Assembly: GCA_035041965.1 (NCBI GenBank)
Contig: JAPYMA010003063.1
Location: 115,624-179,623 of the forward strand
Length of the DNA: 64,000 nucleotides
Direction: 5' to 3'
Source of the DNA: Anisakis pegreffii
Lineage: Eukaryota; Nematoda; Chromadorea; Rhabditida; Anisakidae
Positions 1 through 13,229 of the stretch are shown here, piece by piece. The notes below the pieces were generated by a model. It was not told the origin of the DNA, searched no databases, and saw only the letters and a list, made by a program, of their open reading frames with translations. Every line of letters begins with the position of its first letter. The first letter of the stretch is position 1. The translations under genes were made by a program, and so were the position numbers.

Positions 1-1081
1 TGCAATTAATCATCACGAATACTCGAACTGATCACATCGTTTTTTCGTTCATCTTCAACATTCCTTGAGTCGCTCGATCGTTCTCTCTTCTCGATGTTGT
101 TGTTGTTATCGTTTGCTCTTTAAGAAAATAGTGAGAATTTTTTTGGTTTTGGTCATATAATTTGTAAAGTATCAATCAGCTCTTAACAATGCCCTATTGT
201 TCACTTCTGTACGTAAACCAATTGTTTCAGTTCTGAACACTTTGCAATTCACTGCCTGTTACAATACGATATCGTTGCGGTCGGTGCTCTTTGTTGAGCT
301 AGTAATTTCTTTCTTACAATAATTCTTTAAGGAATAGTTGTTGCTTGTTAGTGTGTTCATTAAAAGTGCGTACACATACAAATGATTGACGTGCTTTTTG
401 TATCATCGCATTAATTTGTTACATTGATAGCGCAGTAGTGAAGTTTAAAAGATAGCCGCTGATTGGCAAGAATCACAAATATTCAGCGAAACAGAGCGTG
501 ATTTATGACTGCGACAAATTCTCAATTATGGAAGCGCCATCAAACTGTACTCACCGAACGACGACGCTTTCTTTGGTTACGAATTGTAAAAATTTCAGTG
601 TAACCATCTGAACGTTTCCATAATGATTGCAGCGATATTATTCGCAGTCAGCACTGTCAAAAGTCAAAATCAGTGATCAGTATTCGCTGATTGCAAATTA
701 TCAGTGAGTGAATCCTATACCATGTCATGCTTTAGTGATTTTTAAAAAAATTAATAATGAGCATGCGTTTGCCATTTGTACAAGTTACCAACTCAACCAA
801 ACAAATTTATTTTGTCAGCAGTTGATTCGGATTTCTGGACATTACTCATTACTCACAAATTGCCATTAGAATATCGTGAATCGAAGAACCATATAATGCA
901 ATATATCACATTTAGCAGTGGCACTATCGATACTCATTATTAGGCCAGAATTTATGGTCCTTCTCACTCCTCGAAATCAAACGAACCTGTAGTCATTGAG
1001 AAATGACTTTGAGCATTTTAAATGATGCAAGCTATACGCTTTTTGACGAGATAAGAAGTTTCCAAAATGTTTTGCTTTCAG

Positions 1082-1231
1082 GTTGATGATTCAAAATTGG
1101 AGGAAGAGAATGATGTTGACTACAAATTTGTTTTATTGTTCAATACAGATAGGGATTGTATGAAATGGGTGTTGTCAGTTTACAGAGGAAGGAACGAAAG
1201 AAGGCGAATGAATAAATATTGTTTACTTTAA
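1082..1231 (+). CDS. 3'-terminal exon of a gene entering from the left; PH-domain-like C-terminus
   Basis: A TTTCAG acceptor at 1076-1081 opens a frame of 49 codons ending in TAA at 1229-1231. It starts V-D-D-S-K and includes the segment YKFVLLFNTDRDCMKWVLSVY. A hydrophobic strand, a turn and a helix with one tryptophan resemble the last strand and C-terminal helix of a PH domain (inference only). A basic tail (RGRNERRR) follows. AATAAA occurs about 90 bases after the stop, near 1321, as expected for a 3' UTR. No in-frame ATG exon was found upstream, so the rest of the gene probably lies in the first kilobase or left of the window. The protein family is not established; the terminal exon itself is moderately supported. 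Confidence 0.4.
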   Translation, partial: VDDSKLEEENDVDYKFVLLFNTDRDCMKWVLSVYRGRNERRRMNKYCLL

Positions 1232-4200
1232 GATAACGTTATGTCATTATCTCACCGCACTTTTTTGTGTGACTCACCTGTGCAAATCGTCATTTTAGCT
1301 TTTATGCTTGTGCTTGAACCAATAAAATTTCTCCAATCTTACTATATATCTAAAATGAATGGTGATCTGAATCTCACTATCTTACATTAGAGGATCTTAC
1401 TGTGAATAAATGAATCCAATCTTACTATCTAATCTTCTCATGAATCTTACTGCGCGAATCTTCAGAATCTCAATATCCTATTGTAAAGAGTAATTTTACC
1501 GATTCAGGATACCTACATTCCTGTTTAGATGCATCATGAATTGATTTCACTTCCTGTTGATACCTTTGAATAATTCTTCTCCAATCCAACATCACCTTCA
1601 ATATCAACATTGAATTTTGGCAATTGCTTCATTGTGTGTCGTTATCGGCAGAAATAATTCAGATTTCAATGCTACAAACAATTTGTACTTTAGTGTGCTG
1701 CATTTCATTAGTTTTCAGATTTCAATATTTGAAGATTTTCACTATTCCAATTCAATATTTTAATTTCCGCACTCAAAAGCATTTATATTTTACAATTTCA
1801 ATGCTACATTTCAATATTCCGGTACTTCGTTCCATTATGATGGCGTTCCTATAAGTAATTTCAATATCTCTCATTGCTCTGACTTGAGCATTTGTGTAAA
1901 GCACGTACACTTTTTGCATGAGTAATTTCTGTTTGAACGAATCTCATTCCAGCCTCAGCTTTGCTAGCATCCACTGTGGGTACGATTGCTACTGCAGTTG
2001 AATCCTTTCTGTCCTTTACCAAGTGACATATAATATACTATCCAGGGCAACCTTTAGATAAATCAAATTAAATAAGGATGATCAATTTCTCAACTCTCTG
2101 TCAATAAATGATTTCTTAACACGTCCCTGATGATTCAATGGTAAATTGCTGAATGGGCAATTAGCAGTCTTAAATTTTAGTGCTCAGCGAGGCACTCTCC
2201 TTGGCTTGACAACTAGTATTAAGCTAATTCATGACGTAAACTGAAATCAGTACTTTTATGCACATGGCATCATCGTGGCAACATTGATAGTATTGATTAA
2301 TGATTATATCAAACATAAAAATTAGGACAGTTCAACGGTTATGTGCTGCATGAATCGCATGTGACTATTTTCTTTAAAAGATTTCATCAATGAATTTATA
2401 AGGAAATGCGAGTTCAGGTTTAGAATACTTTCAAAAGAATACTTTAAAATGAATCGCGTGTTATCAAAAAAGCTACGGCAGTCATCATGCCTGTGTGTGA
2501 TTCTACCACCAGCGGTGAGCATCATACAATGGTGCTCCCCTAACTATCTCTGTCGCGCTCATTCACTCAGTGATGATTTCAAATACAAGTTTTGAGTAAT
2601 TTTTATATTCTATCACATTAATCATCATCAAATTATTAACAGTGCCCACATCTATCAATTCTCAATCACATGCAATGTGCTCTTTACATTAAACTTCTCA
2701 CACTCGCTCTCTTTCATCGTCAGATTGTAATTAACACTCGTTTCGTCTTCAACTTATTCTAATTTTTAAAAATTGACCAACTGCTGTGATGATGTTCGCC
2801 ACTGTTGAGACCTTATTAATAATAGCTACTGTTATTGTTACTGCTTCGTTCATTATGACCACGCAAATATCAGTGCTGTTATTTTAGCGCTGTTAGAAGC
2901 GAGTATATGCTTGACTGAATCTGCAGAAGAGTTGTGCTCTGGCAAGGTAAGAAATGACAGTTGCAGTCAAAAGAGTAGCAACCACTTCAAGAAATCGTTC
3001 GCAAACATGTCATCTGAGTCTAATAGAATCCTTCAAATGATATGCTCCGTGATGAGCTTGTGTTGTAAAATCTGGGAACGAAGCAATGTCGCAACATGTT
3101 GTTCATAAACTCATAAAATATTCAATAAAAATTGCCGGATTTCGTTCTCTGCCAGCGTGCATTTTTGTTGCAGTGAACAAGTTGTTGCGTTGCAAGCAAT
3201 TCGAATAATTTATCGCAAAATTTCATTGCATTTAATAAAATCACACAAATGGAGTCATTGTACTTGCCATTATCACCATATTAACACCCATTCATCTGCG
3301 AAGTATCCGGTGAAAGTGCGATCTTATCGATTGTCCAAAGTCCAGTTCCACTGTTTCATTCAGTCGACCCGAACGAATCGAAACTGTAGTGAATTCACGA
3401 ACCTATCAATTCTTCCTTCTCATCTTCTCCGTCTCAAGATAGTTGAACGTATCACGATAGCATAATCATGAAATGTAGCGCAACAAATCGGCTGAACAGC
3501 AACAATCTATCGTCCGTCGTGTTTACGCATGATAGCAGTCGATCAAACGAAAACCAAAAAATCAAACTTTTCTAATCAGTCGCGTTTATTTTCATGTTTC
3601 GCATTCGAAATTCTCCACTGAAGCATTAGAATTCTCTCCATTTAGAGCGTTTACTGGAATTCATTCGCTGAAAGTGCTTCCTTCCCATTCTTGAGAGGAA
3701 TATTTTATCGGTAAATCGTCCATTTTGGTGCATTATTATTTCATTTTAATGCGGTCATTTGTCATAGTGCTTGAATGTGTATGAATGGGTTCTTTTGTGG
3801 TGAACTGAACGAAATCAGAGTATCATCATTTCTAATGCAAACGATTGGTTAATATTTCATAAGTGCTTCTGGATTGTCTATTTTCATTCGTTTTCAAACG
3901 CTTTTTTTCATCAGAATTCTTCAACTTACGACTCAGATGAACCTGCAATTTGCATTCAGGCTTTGCGGTGGTGACACAATATAAGCGTTTATTGGTTTGC
4001 ATAAATGATTAGGTGAATACTAGTTACATCCAGCATTCCAACTGACGAGTAAGAGAAAACTGCGTTAACTGTTTCAGCAGCAGCAGCAATTGCACATTAT
4101 CAATTATCAAACAACTATCAGAAAGTTCATTTTACTTTCCATGTTCTCATTTCATCTCAAATTAATTTTCATTCGTTCGCGTCATTTCACCATCACTCTC

Positions 4201-5039
4201 AAATCGTACTATCGTTTGCAGTGTTGTTGATGACGATGATAAAAGTTCCATTTATGGATGCTTCATCGTTTCCTCTCTTCTCAAGAATTAGTTCACTTGA
4301 ATTACAGTTGTTGACACGACATCTCGTGTGTGAGTGATTATATTGCATCGTTTAAAGTGAGTCAAGTTAATTGAGCTGATGAACCGACGAGACCGCTCAT
4401 GGATAAGCAATAAACTATCAATTAGATGTCAAACGCATGCCTACTGCATGCCAAGTTGAGAACATCCTCATAGATGAAGCATTTTCAAACATGAAAACAT
4501 CCATCCGTTTTCTCATGTAAACATTTCCATATGTATATCTCTCGGCATCGTGACATTTGCAGTGTTCATGAGTTCAGAAGAGAAAGTGAACAGAGTCAAC
4601 AGCTTACAATTATATGAGATCTAAACGGAATTGCCGATAGGATGTTTGCGTTCAGCATTCAGCCATTACGGTAGTATCAATAGAGCAGTTATAAGAGTGG
4701 ATGGGAAACTGCGACAGCTTGAGGCTATATGCACGCACTTAATCTTTTCGCAGAGAATGATTACTCGCTTTTAATATTCAATGCAAGAGTAAAACGCTTA
4801 CTCGTCGTGCTCACTTATACATGCTGAAAATTTGAACTTCAACGAGGAATTTGTTCGGTTTTGATGAATTTCTATTAACCTCTTTATTTTCTCAAGAGTG
4901 ACTGTTCATGATGTCGTGACCAGCAGCAATAGACTCATAAGTGGTGGATTGAGCGCGAGTACAAGTGAAAATAAAATTTATTAGGATCTGGCAAGTTGAG
5001 TGCATTTTGCAAACTGAGTTTTACGAATGTTTTTTGCAG
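1232..5039. other. Mostly non-coding; one isolated exon-like segment
   Basis: No reading frame here carries recognisable protein. One segment, 2888-2946 (+), is bounded by an ATTTTAG acceptor and an AAG/GTAAGA donor and stays open in one frame (L-L-E-A-S-I-C-L-T-E-S-A-E-E-L-C-S-G-K). It could be an exon of the Cys-rich gene to its right, or chance. Confidence 0.3.
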
Positions 5040-5505
5040 GAAAATTCGGCTGAAGATCCGCTTCCCTAAAGCTGCACGGTAGTTTGCATCTGTAAAGCTG
5101 AAACAGCCGCTTGGGTCATGCTTGGATCAAACAATGAACTGAAATGTTCAGAAACTCTAAATCTTACATGCATTACTAGTGAATAATGGCCCATCTTAGA
5201 GTAGAACTCACTACGCTGTCAAGGTGTTCAGGTGTGCTAAGAACCCGCGAATGACGGACGATTCAAATATAGGCGAAATCTGTATGAATTTATCGGGAAC
5301 TGTTATGAATGGTTCCCGACCAAATAAAAGATATTATGCAATCGTTCGAAATTGCTCAGAGTGTTGCGTTTTGATTTCCCACATGTTTTGCGCACAGCTG
5401 AACGAATTGGGTGTCAGCGAGTGCTATAATTGCAAAATTCGCAATTTCGCTCGTTCTATACATGTTTTATGTGAAGATATCTTTGCAAAAGATAAATACT
5501 CGTGA
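5040..5505 (+). CDS. Last two exons of a small Cys-rich protein, unrecognised
   Basis: Two segments join in phase. Exon 5040-5078 follows TTTTTTGCAG and ends at a GTAGTT donor (residues K-I-R-L-K-I-R-F-P-K-A-A). Exon 5232-5505 follows GTTCAG, is entered in phase 2 and ends with TGA at 5503-5505. The second exon gives about 90 residues with nine cysteines, including the stretches VRNCSECCVLISHMFC and ECYNCKIRNF. Spaced cysteine pairs suggest a secreted, disulphide-bonded fold; a Ly6/three-finger type is conceivable, but the pattern does not fit it clearly. The first exon is short and its donor is not consensus. The N-terminus and signal peptide were not located. Confidence 0.35.
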
Positions 5506-7241
5506 GTTAGTTAGAACAGTTGATTTGTACGTCCCTTCCGAATCACATAAGATTTCACTATGATATTGTAAAGATACTTTTCATAAATTCGAATGAATGA
5601 GAAGAGTTTGAATAATCTTATGAAAGCAACTAATAACATCTGAATAATCCACTACTTAAATTCTACTCCTTCACAACATCCTTGCTGAAAAGAAGAGAAT
5701 TTTCAACAGATTTCATAGTCCTAATCCAGGTGTTTCGCAGGAGTCTGAGCCTAAGATTAAATCTAACTCTATTCCAAGAATGATGTTCCAACGTTGACAA
5801 CTTAATGAAATTGGACATTTGAAACTGAGCCAGTCTGATGTGATATGCATCTGGATATTCTGCAATATATAATGCCAAATTGATACCTACGCGAGTGATG
5901 ATACATCCCTTTACGGAACAAACTATTAGTTTTGCTCATTCCACGATCACTTCGCAATTTCTATTTATATAATTTATAGCCTTTCATTTCGAAGCGCAAA
6001 GCATTGCGGCTCTGCTTCATTTATCATCAGACTTCACATCGCTTCAACGATAATTTGTTGTTGACGAGTAGTAATGCCAATTAAAATAAGTCAGCTTCGA
6101 GGAATCAAATAAATGAATATTTCATGTGAGTGTTTGCGTTCGCAGTAATTGAATGAGTCTTAAAATTCCATTTCGATAATCAAAAAGTCATCCGTAATTA
6201 GCGATAATATTGGTGCTTTTTGTTGACAGATGGATCGCATTCATTTATCTGTTTCTTTCAAATTGTGATTGGTTTATTATTTATGAGTCGTTCGAACTCG
6301 TCATTCCATTTTGACTCTCGTTTCGTCTGTTGTGATCAAAATTCATTTGAACACTGTTTGAAAAAACTTTCGCCTTCAAAGCTTTCGAACCTCGCATTCA
6401 CTTTCGCCGATACAGACGAGTTTTATTTGTGGTGCATTTGACTGACAATAAAATATATGAGACTTATAATGTCCATGATGTCCTTTATGAATAATACATT
6501 CAGTTTCATTGAATTGATTGGAAAGTTGAAGGATACCAAAGCATTGTGTCAGGTCTCAGCATGAAAACTTTCGTGCAACTAGCATCACTACCTTTCCATG
6601 CTCACCATTACATGCCACAAGAATGAATATCTTGAAATTTTCCGCTATTATGAGCTAGATTACCACCTCCATTGTAATCCGCCAATATGAATCGGTAAGA
6701 ATCGAATCGTTTCATTCCATTGTATCATTCCATTAAACCCACTGAGCCCAAGTTATTGACTGCAGCCAAATAAGTGCTGGGAAGACATATGTTTATTTAT
6801 CTTGTCAAACATCGCGTTACGTAACCAGAATTCCAACAGTTCAGCATGATCAGTAATTAATCATCTAACTTTTTAACGTGTTTCCATGAACAACTGAACG
6901 TTTTTGGATTTGCAGCTTTGGAGAAGTTTGAGGAGAATTTCCGAGTGTCATAAAGCGGAAGTTAATTTCACGCTATTTAGTTTATGAGTTTGTGAGTTAT
7001 TCATTCGTTTGGATGGTTGAAGGGATATGGTTGGGTTATTTTGACGATTATCTCTTCAATCGAACACATTATCTCAAGCAAAATGACGATCGTTGCCGAA
7101 CTTACACCGCATTTGAGTAAATATGTCACTTCGAATTACTGCCCCTTGCTGCCGGATGCAATATGAGGCATCCACGATTCCACTGAGTTTTTTATGAATA
7201 ATGCCGATGCTATTTTCAATGACAATTTTGAATTATAATCA

Positions 7242-7550
7242 TTAGTAAAATATAATGCCTACATTATTAGCATCCTCTTCAATAACTTTCATTATTAATC
7301 CGCCGTTCTGCTGCAGTGCCGCCGAATAAACGACAATCGTTTGAACAGTCACAGCTAGTCGGTACCCATCTAATTCATGCTGAAATAAGCACTTCCGTCG
7401 AAATTTAATAGCCCGAGATGCCTTCAGTTCATATCCGATTGGCTCGCGTATTTTTGATGGACAGGTTATGTGCCAGGCTAATTTCAAGTATTTCAAGACT
7501 TCCGAATAGGATTTGTTAGAGCAAATTGGATCATGTGAGATATTGAGTAC
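7242..7550 (-). CDS. Possible exon of an unrecognised minus-strand gene
   Basis: Read on the minus strand, a CATTATATAG acceptor near 7551 opens a frame of about 102 codons without a stop. It begins V-L-N-I-S-H-D-P-I-C-S and contains KYLKLAWHITCPSKIREP and CLFQHELDGYRLAVTVQTIV. The mixture of charged and hydrophobic residues looks more protein-like than the AT-rich chance ORFs around it. It either ends at a TAA near 7242 or splices out earlier at a weak GTAGGC donor. No family is recognised and no neighbouring exons were found, so this may be an isolated exon, a relic or chance. Confidence 0.28.
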   Translation of the reverse strand, partial: VLNISHDPICSNKSYSEVLKYLKLAWHITCPSKIREPIGYELKASRAIKFRRKCLFQHELDGYRLAVTVQTIVVYSAALQQNGGLIMKVIEEDANNVGIIFY

Positions 7551-10500
7551 CTATATAATGAGCTTTTATGTTATGAGTTAGGCGTTCAAACTCAGTCGAT
7601 TACTCTTCAAGAAACATGTTGTTATGTTGTGATGCCATGTTCATGTCAAGTTGAATGCTCATCATCGATCATATCTAATCTCCTTGCATGCGCGTTCGAA
7701 ATCCTCCATTCAGCATCGTTCATTTAATGCATCAACTCAACTTAAAACTGATCCAATTCACTCGTAACAACCTCATACATCCATCTCATATATTCTCGCA
7801 CTTAAACGTTGCTATCAATCAATTTTGTTGACATCGCATCACGCTTCAATAACTTCTATGAAACGAACTTCATGCATGAACGAGAACTTTTTATTTGCTT
7901 TTTTCTAGCGATGAGTTAAGCAGTTTATAACGTATTTTTAGCAAAACTTTCATGGATGTTGCATAAAAGTGCAGAAGTGTAGGATACAGTTGAACTCGGA
8001 ATACAAATACATTGTACTCACTTAAATTGGAATGAACACGCATGCTGATCACTAGAATAGGCCAGAACATTCATGCAGAACAATGCATTGAAAAGAAACA
8101 CTGAACAAAGAGTTCAATTGTGGAAATATCTGCGATTCGTATCTGCTTTAAGTCATTCCCATTGTGTTAGCCGTAAAGCACTAGTACTTTTGCTCATACC
8201 GTATATTTCCACCCTAGTGATTACCTTCCCTCAATCTTAAATTTTCGGAAGTGTTTATCTGAGTGAGTGTTCTTCCAGTTTCTTAGACGTATAGGCGGAA
8301 ATTCTATTCTGTTCAGAGTACATCAGTCATGCGCAGCCAGACTATGGCGCACTTTGTGTTTCTATTCTTGCATTAATTGTATTAGCCGTGACCCAGATGT
8401 ATATGCGGCGCTCATGCATTACCACTATTAATAATTGCATGAAAGCAATTTTGTGGAATCATTACTGTTGGAAATAGCGAGCGATATGTCATTGGGATGT
8501 GCAGCATCTAATTAACAGAATGAAATATCAATTTCTGCACACAGCTTTTGCACTTGTTGTTGCTTCTGCATCAAATGAGTATTCACATTATTTGTGTGTG
8601 CATTGTCAGCATTACAAGTTGCAGATGCAGGCTTATTTCCGGTAATTGTGTAGGAAACAACGGGGTTCGCAAAATCACAAAATGATACTCTTGAATCAAA
8701 ACAGAAGTATCAGCACTTGACCAGTTCAGCTGGTCTGAAACCGTAGATCAAGTGTTTGCAAGCGTAGATCCTTTAATGAGCACCTGTGATAGTGGGATTA
8801 AAAACTTCTTTAAAACTATGTTTTGCTGACTTGTTCATACTGTTGCACACTTCAGAGGTTCTAGGATGATCAGTATTTAATCACATCTGCAAACTGCAGA
8901 TTACAGGCTCGCGATAATTACACTTAACTCGTAGTGTCAATAGAAGACTTTTTAGTAATCTATGAGCATATTATAACGATGTGTTTCTTGAATGTGCTGC
9001 ATCATGCAATTAATTCGTTAGTCTCTTACAATAAACTTCTGCTGCATCCTTGAAATGTTCAATGCGATAAGAGCTTAAAGCCTATAGAATGGGATGGATG
9101 GAAAATCTTTTGAAGACACTTATTCAATTGCATGGAATTCGCAGAAAAGTGTTTAAGCATTGATTTTGCTATCGCGCAAGATTTAACGAGTGTATCTCAT
9201 TCATTTTGCGAGTTCTCGATGAAATTTATCTGCTTTGATTGTGCAAAAGCTTCATCTGCAAACATTTCTTTACATAATTTTGACTTGCTATCGTCTCATA
9301 CTAATTTCATGTGAAGAGAGAGCTTTGAGCTTTGATTCTTTAACGTCATTTCTTTTATATCATCGAATGATTACATTTGGACAATCAAAAGCTTCGAAGT
9401 TAACATTTCATAGCCCAAATTGTGAGCAATTACCGTTTATTGAACACAATGAACAATTTTTGATCTCGCTCGACTTTCAACAGCTTGTTTCTTTTTTGAA
9501 TTCATTGCAACTCCTATTATTGCTCCAGAAATTCCTCGCTTTCGGTTTGGAATACAACAGCAGGTGGTCGCAACATACGGCGAATCACCTAGCGCAGCAG
9601 TGCCTGAGGGTGGTAAATTTTGAAGGTTGTGAAAGTGTTTCATGTCATGCAAGTAACATTATCAGATCGTTCAATTTTTGAATCGTTTTTATGAGTTCAG
9701 AACAAAACATTAATACTGATCAGATAGAATGAAAGCACAGAAGTTCAACATAACGGAATTGGAGTCGTTCGTTTGTTTTACTTGATTCAAAAACTCTCGT
9801 CTGCTTGTGAAGGATACAATATCGAAGACTTACATGAAACCGATGAAACGTGGAGGCAGATCCACAGAACGGTCAAAATATTTTTAGCCAATATTGCTTG
9901 TATCAAGATCGATGTAGACTCTGAATAAATTATCATCAATAAATTCATTAAGTGCGCATTATCAGTCAACGAAGCCGTTATCACTAACTGTACACCAGCG
10001 TTCTGGAGTTAAGTTCGTTGATGAGCTCATTGCGCAGATCGCTTTTCATTCCGTCCGTCTGGATTTCAGAGTCGACATTCTGGAAATGTCACGATCGTTG
10101 AGGTTCACTCTCTGCTCATCCAACGTAGCGTGCGTTGAAAAATGAATCAGTCTCTTTTCACGAAGGTCTCCGACGTTTTATCTTTGCATTCCTATCTTCT
10201 TTGCGTCTCTGTGCGATTTTCTCGTCAAGGAGAGGCATTCATGGATGTGGATTTTGTTCACTTAGAAGTGACCTTTATCAGAAGGTTTTCCGCTGAACTT
10301 TAGGAATAAAAATCTATTCAACTGAAGGTGAATCTTCATGCATTGCAGTCGTCTGTTGATAAAGATAAAGTGTGGTTTATGAGAGATTGGATATATATTG
10401 ACTGCATCCTATTGCATATGCACTATGTTCGGAATTGAGATGAATCCTTCCCCTGCGGGTGCACCCGCAGGGGAAGGATTGGTCTCTGTTGCGAACGAAA

Positions 10501-13088
10501 TTAATTCTTTTGAGGTATTTCTTGATATTTTGAAAGTTTTTTTTTCATCTGTTCACATTCTCATCACATCTCTTACTGCATCTTTACGTATTGTTTATTC
10601 ATCTCGTGATTCTCTCCTACGATGTCAGATCTGCGTGTTTAAATAACAATGAGATGGTGCAGCGTGTTGGTAAATTAATCAATCGCTTCAGCAGTCATGA
10701 TCATGATAGTTCACAATCTGGATTCTCGTCAACACAGTCATAAATCTGTGGACTTTAGTGCCGCTTAGAAACTGAATTTTTCTTCACAACAACGCATCAA
10801 TGTCATTAAAATGCTCGATTGCACTTGATTTATATACATACTTACGGAGCAATAAAAGTACCTGACTTTTTTGGTGTGTTTTAGTTGACGTATCCGAGCA
10901 ATATTACCGATTCATCATACAATAGCATTTTTTCACCTAATCGAATTTTTGCGCAGTTCAGCATGCATCTAACTGAAATGAAACTATTTGCAAACGTCCA
11001 ATAGAAATGAACACTTTCAAACAATGAATTACCCTTGAGTATTCATTTTTGCTAATGAATGCTGCGCTATGCGAATGAAAATGAAAAACACTAAATGAGC
11101 AAAGCAAAAAATGCAAATTGAACAAATCAAACTCCAATCTAGCTGTATCGTTTCGTTGTTGTTTACTCACTGCAAAAAGTGAAAATATTTCTCCCCACCT
11201 CGCTTTCATCCTGGAAAGAATGAGATTGAGAAATCTCATACGTACCGATTTCATGCATCCTCCTCCTGAGTCTCATTCGGGAATCAATTTCTCCGTTTTC
11301 CTCATCAGTCCAACTGCAAAAAATCATTTCCTACAAAGGCACCGATCAATCCTAATGAAACTTTGGCATTGGAATGCTGTTCATTGCACTTGCGGACTTG
11401 CTTCCGAAATTATTTCAGAGCATGCACGCTCATCGAAGCGAACAAGCATTGATTAACATTGATGGTTTGGTTGACAGCGATGGTTCAGTTGCTTTCCATC
11501 TCTTCTCATGATAGTCATCGGTGAGTCGAAAAATTCAATTTGATGTTCATGTGATGTTGCAAAAGTGGCCAAATTCACCGAATTTCATCAAAGCTAATGG
11601 ACTGGAGGCCAGATCAAATGAGTGATTCAAGAAATGTGCACGTTAAGTGAACGTTGAAAGGCAACTGTTGCGCTCACTTTCATCAATTTCACCACATCGT
11701 TTCACTGAAATATTCCGAACATTCTTGAAATAAATTCTGCTTACGAATGTGCGACTGCACGGCTTATTTCCAAGCGGATGAACCTCATACTTAAGATCCG
11801 TTTGGACAAAGTAATTTCACGCCGCTCCATCATCGCCGTGAGACACACGGAAAAAAAGTTATCAAAATTGAAATGTTATCTAATGCAATTTCAAGAATTG
11901 TCACTTACTCAAAGAATTTGATCTGACCAAATTCTTTTCGACTGCTATGCATTATTTCTGTTTACGTGACATTATTTTCTTTGCATTCACCGACTAATAT
12001 ACATCTCTAAGATGAATTCAACAAGATGAAACCTTGCATCAGATCCACGGCAATGAAAATTCTGCGAATTATGTGTATGGTGTTGCTTTGTTGGCTGCAA
12101 TTTGACGCGTCATTCACTCTGTTCGAGCCACAAGTAGTCGGATTCGTTTGTGTTATTGCAATCTGGAGAGATTGAGAGTGTTTTCGGGGGAGATCATTAT
12201 TCATTATAAGACGCACCATTAGCTGTTATGTCATATTTGTATGGTTATCAATACATGCTGATATCAATCCATGCATGTGCTTGTTTTTGTTTACATGCAA
12301 ACGAATTTGCTGTGAATGATGGTTGAGCAGATAACAACAAGCTTAAAACTTCCATATTTTGTTCATCAGCAGAACAATTTGCGATCGATCCACTGAACGA
12401 TCAAGACTCTTTGGGATAATATTTCAGTTGGTTGTCATCATTAAGGCGAGTTTTTGATTTTGAAAGACGATTGGTGAAGAGCTGAAATTGAAATTGTGAA
12501 CGCGAGAACGAGAAATTGGTACATTCTGAAATAAGTTGTCAGTGACATGTGACAAACATCTGGCATTATGTGGCTGTCATAAGCGATCCAATGAATAAAT
12601 CTGTGAGTGAGTGTTGATTCCCTTTGAGAGCGAGAAATTTTGATATTGGGGAAAAACATTTCAGTTGTTGTACTCTACACGAACGACAATATCCATCTAT
12701 CTATATCTGAGGCGGCTGTCAATTACTAGTGCAACTACAAATTGAAATGTAACGGCAAAACCGCAGCAATTGCGCTTTGATGCTTTAGTATCGTAGGACG
12801 TCATTTACACGACGTTGATTAGCATCGTTTTGTCACTTTCACATCAACTAAAGCATTCAGGCGGCGGCTGGCTTTAATTACAACATTCGAATAGCTACGT
12901 GAACGCAATGATTGAACGAACAATAAAACCGAACGCCTGTCATTAGGTGCTTTCGGCTGCTGACCTTTTGCTGTTCCACTCGTAAATTAGTTTCTAGCGA
13001 TCATAGAATAACCATTATTAAGGTTACTTTCGTGAACATTTGTGAATACGATCATGAGTAAATTTCAACTAATCAATGTGATACACAC
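7551..13088. other. Non-coding stretch; contains a perfect 38-bp palindrome
   Basis: Scattered ORFs of 60-150 codons occur on both strands, but their composition is that expected of chance in AT-rich DNA (rich in F, S, L, I). No splice-bounded exon chain was found. The only sharp structure is the palindrome listed separately at 10443-10480. Confidence 0.45.
10443..10480. repeat. Perfect 38-bp palindrome, no loop
   Basis: Each half is 19 bases (AATCCTTCCCCTGCGGGTG followed directly by its reverse complement). There is no mismatch and no spacer, and the core is much richer in GC than the flanks. Symmetry breaks at the next base on each side. It could extrude as a cruciform, be a palindromic transposon relic, or be a binding site for a dimeric protein. 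Nothing in the flanks decides among these. Confidence 0.85.
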
Positions 13089-13229
13089 TAGTGTGGGGCG
13101 GGGGTCGGGAATTTTGGAGACACTGTCTCCGAATTCCCGTCTCCGTTCCCGAGTTTTTTCGAGCCGACAACGTTTTCGGGGTCCTTGACTGGAAAATTTT
13201 CCGATTTTCCCCGTCCCTGCGCTACTCTA
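13089..13229. mobile_element. Candidate small non-autonomous DNA transposon (about 140 bp)
   Basis: A GC-rich block stands out from AT-rich flanks. Its ends are imperfect inverted repeats: GTGTGGGGCGGGGGTCGGGA on the left, and on the right a sequence whose complement reads GAGTAGCGCAGGGACGGGGA (13 of 20 positions agree). Both ends abut TA, as in Tc1/mariner-type target duplications. It has no coding capacity of its own. The TIRs are diverged, so the class is an inference. Confidence 0.45.

Noticed and set aside
6220..6441. 73-codon plus-strand frame after a GACAG acceptor with AATAAA 10 bases past the stop
   Set aside because: The poly(A) signal is too close to the stop, the sequence has no motif, and no partner exon was found; left uncalled.
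9235..9681. 148-codon plus-strand ORF
   Set aside because: Rich in L, F, S and C with no domain or splice context, and a 71-codon ORF overlaps on the other strand; this is typical of AT-rich chance.
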